From an uncultured bacterium (GTDB lineage Bacteria; Bacillota; Clostridia; Lachnospirales; Lachnospiraceae): 7,134 nt of DNA. Within the stretch, counting starts at the first letter, position 1. The number at the start of each line of letters is the position of its first letter. The notes under the pieces were generated by a model. The model saw nothing but the letters and a program-made list of their open reading frames with translations, was not told the origin of the DNA and made no database searches. A program made the translations under genes and the position numbers. The stretch covers positions 1 through 7,134 of the forward strand of contig CAMNLO010000083.1 of assembly GCA_946543095.1 (NCBI GenBank), given 5' to 3'. Below are positions 5,230 through 7,134 of the stretch, in pieces.

Positions 5230-6517
5230 GGGAACTATAAATAAGAGCCGCAAGGACGGGAATAAAAAGTGGTACCGGCTGGATAATGCCGCCACCATTG
5301 TTCCCGCCACCGCCAGAGGGGCGGACACCAGGGTCTTCCGGGTGGTCTGCGAGCTGAAGGAGCAGGTGGATCCCGCCGTGCTGCAGGAGGCCCTGGATCT
5401 GACAGCCGAGGGCTTTCCCCATTTTAATGTATATTTAAGGAAGGGGCTTTTCTGGTACTATCTGGACGGCACGGACAAGCGTGTGATCGTAGAGAAGGAA
5501 AACCGGGAAGCGCTGGCTCCCCTGTATGTTCCCGGCAGAAGGAATCTCCTGTACCGGGTCTTTTATTTCGAACGCAGGATCAATCTGGAGATGTTTCATG
5601 TGCTCTCTGACGGAACGGGAGCCTTTCTGTTTTTCAGACGTCTGATCCTGACCTATCTTTCCATTACAAAGGGTACCCCTCAGGGAGAGCTGGAGGGGGA
5701 TATTTCCTCCATTGCCGAGCAGGAGGACGACGCCTTTAGACATTTCTATTCCAAACAGCCCCAGAGAAGCCAGTTGAACCGCTGGATGAAGGTGAAGGCA
5801 TACCAGATCAAAAGCCCCCAGGATGAAAACATGCAGAGCCGCCTGGTGGAGGGCATTGTGTCCGCAAAGGCCTTCCTCGCCCTGGCAAAGGAGAGACATA
5901 CCACGGCGGGAGTGTTCATTGTGGCGCTGTATATCGAGGCGGTGATGGCCTCCATGAGCCTGCAGGACCGGAAGAAGCCCATCGTGATCAGCGTTCCCGT
6001 GAATCTAAGGCAGTTTTTCCCTTCCGCCACCACCAGGAATTTCTTCGGAGCCATCACCATCGGCTTTGATCCCTCCACCTATGACGGGGATTTCGGGACC
6101 CTGGTGAAGAGCGTGAAGGATTCCTTTGCGGAGCAGCTGACAAAGGACAATATCCAGAATAACATGAACAGCTATTCCGAGCTGAAGCATATGGCCTTTA
6201 TCAAGATGCTGCCGCTGTTCATCAAGGACCTGGGGATCCAGTATTACACCGGACGCACCAGAAGGGGCACCACCTCCACACTCTCCAATGTGGGGAAGGT
6301 GGAGCTGCCGAAGGAAGCGGCGCAGTATATCGATCATTTCTCCGGCTTTATGTGCAGCTTTAATGTGCAGCTGTGCGTGGTGACCTTTGAGGACAGGATG
6401 AGCTTCGGGGCAGTCTCCGTGTACGAGGACCATCAGGTTTTGATGAACCTCTTCCGGAAGCTGACGGAAATGGGACTTGAGGTGGAGCTTGCCACCAATG
6501 ATTTTGACAGGGTGTAA
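5222..6517 (+). CDS. Condensation-fold / alcohol acetyltransferase-like protein
   Basis: The 431-aa protein resembles the CoA-dependent acyltransferase superfamily that includes NRPS condensation domains, alcohol acetyltransferases and PapA-type enzymes. The key sign is HVLSDG (126-131), fitting the catalytic HxxxDG motif with His126 as base and Asp130 structural; the extra preceding His of the HHxxxDG version is Phe here. An N-terminal region of about 20-130 and a second half with TSTLSNVG (Ser355-Gly358) agree with the two-lobed layout. There is no carrier or adenylation domain, so it is a free-standing transferase; donor and acceptor are unknown. The start is probably TTG 5222 (AGGA at 5212-5215), overlapping the Nudix gene by 8 bp; no ATG or GTG is nearby, and ATA 5237 behind AGGGGA is a less likely alternative. 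The zinc-ribbon membrane-protein gene follows 14 bp later. Confidence 0.75.
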   Translation: MNRGTINKSRKDGNKKWYRLDNAATIVPATARGADTRVFRVVCELKEQVDPAVLQEALDLTAEGFPHFNVYLRKGLFWYYLDGTDKRVIVEKENREALAPLYVPGRRNLLYRVFYFERRINLEMFHVLSDGTGAFLFFRRLILTYLSITKGTPQGELEGDISSIAEQEDDAFRHFYSKQPQRSQLNRWMKVKAYQIKSPQDENMQSRLVEGIVSAKAFLALAKERHTTAGVFIVALYIEAVMASMSLQDRKKPIVISVPVNLRQFFPSATTRNFFGAITIGFDPSTYDGDFGTLVKSVKDSFAEQLTKDNIQNNMNSYSELKHMAFIKMLPLFIKDLGIQYYTGRTRRGTTSTLSNVGKVELPKEAAQYIDHFSGFMCSFNVQLCVVTFEDRMSFGAVSVYEDHQVLMNLFRKLTEMGLEVELATNDFDRV

Positions 6518-6531
6518 GAGGGAAGCGGGAT

Positions 6532-7134
6532 ATGCTGTATTGCGGAAAATGCAGGATAAAGATCAGAGGAGACAAGGTCTGCTGTCCGCTTTGCCAGGGA
6601 AAGCTGACGGGGGAGCCGGAGGACGGATGTTTTCCCAAGGTGAAGCCCGCAAAGCGGAGCATCGTGTCCTTTTTCAGGATCGCGGCCTTCACCGGGGTAA
6701 TCCTGGAGGTGGTGTTTCTGATCATCGCCTTCTTTATCGGATGGAATCTGGTGCTGAACGTGATGATCCTGGCGGTGCCCCTGATCCTTTTGGATATCGC
6801 CGTTGCCCTGTTCTACAGGACCAATCTGCTGCGGCTCATAACAGTCCAGGCCTATATCTGTATGGCTTTGGTGCTGGTCATCGATATCCTGACTCCCGGC
6901 ATTAACTGGGGCTCTGCCTTTGTGATCCCCGGGACCTTCGTGTTTCTTGCCATGGGCACGATCCTGGCAGGGGAGATCACCAGGCTCAGGCTGGATGACT
7001 ATGTGATCTATCTGATATTCGACTGTGTCTGCTCCCTTTTGCAGATCATTCCGATTTTGCTGGGGATCAACACGTTTCCCGCCTTTGCCGTCATTTCCAT
7101 GGGGGCAATGGTCATTCTTGGCGCTTTTGTGTTC
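6532..7134 (+). CDS. Zinc-ribbon polytopic membrane protein (DUF6320-like), 3' truncated
   Basis: An open frame from ATG 6532 runs without a stop to the last base, giving 201 codons of an incomplete protein. The ribosome binding site GAGGGA (6518-6523) is 8 nt upstream, right after the acyltransferase stop. The N-terminus is a compact zinc ribbon with CGKC (Cys4, Cys7) and CCPLC (Cys18, Cys21, plus Cys17). After a basic linker (about 37-43) come about six hydrophobic segments: roughly 48-68, 71-89, 95-113, 119-138, 147-168 and 174-201. This layout and its position behind an alcohol acetyltransferase-like gene match, from memory, the DUF6320 family of Clostridia. The role is unknown; membrane partnership with the acyltransferase is inferred from gene order. 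The other + strand frame at 6477-6905 in this stretch lacks these features and is a shadow. Confidence 0.8.
   Translation, partial: MLYCGKCRIKIRGDKVCCPLCQGKLTGEPEDGCFPKVKPAKRSIVSFFRIAAFTGVILEVVFLIIAFFIGWNLVLNVMILAVPLILLDIAVALFYRTNLLRLITVQAYICMALVLVIDILTPGINWGSAFVIPGTFVFLAMGTILAGEITRLRLDDYVIYLIFDCVCSLLQIIPILLGINTFPAFAVISMGAMVILGAFVF

Noticed and set aside
6477..6905. 142-aa + strand frame at the end of the window
   Set aside because: It starts inside the acyltransferase gene in another frame and competes with the frame at 6532, which has a ribosome binding site, a zinc ribbon and clear membrane helices.

Overview
The window reads like a chromosome segment of a Gram-positive anaerobe, most likely a Clostridia/Lachnospiraceae-type Bacillota. 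Reasons: strong AAGGAGG-type ribosome binding sites, sigma-A-like promoters, an FMN riboswitch driving a RibU-type ECF vitamin transporter, RNase Y, two TTG starts, and a zinc-ribbon membrane protein beside an acyltransferase, a pairing I associate with that group. All genes are on the + strand. Taxonomy is inferred from gene content only.

Region 1 (1-1307) is a flavin salvage unit. It opens with the 3' part of an FMN riboswitch (the 5' part lies before base 1), followed by an intrinsic terminator that would serve as the attenuator. A structured leader of about 210 nt comes next, ending in a hairpin that masks the ribosome binding site. The genes are ribU (riboflavin-binding S component) and a stand-alone riboflavin kinase overlapping it by one base. 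Riboflavin would be imported and then trapped as FMN, and FMN would shut the unit off.

Region 2 (1308-3031) is rny, encoding the membrane-anchored endoribonuclease RNase Y. It has its own promoter, with a palindrome over the -10, and a clear intrinsic terminator.

Region 3 (3032-4446) is a monocistronic PLP-dependent aminotransferase of the aspartate aminotransferase Ic type. It has a well-spaced promoter and, just downstream, a 12-bp palindrome of GntR/FadR-operator type.

Region 4 (4447-7134) looks like an operon starting at a near-consensus promoter whose -10 lies between the arms of a perfect 9-bp inverted repeat. Its genes are a 44-aa single-span membrane protein, a Nudix hydrolase (TTG start, one base after the previous stop), a condensation-fold/alcohol-acetyltransferase-like protein (TTG start, 8-bp overlap) and a zinc-ribbon polytopic membrane protein cut off by the window end. 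The tight packing suggests a common process, perhaps acyl transfer at the membrane, but the substrate cannot be read from the sequence. This operon and the layered leader of ribU are the least explained parts of the window.
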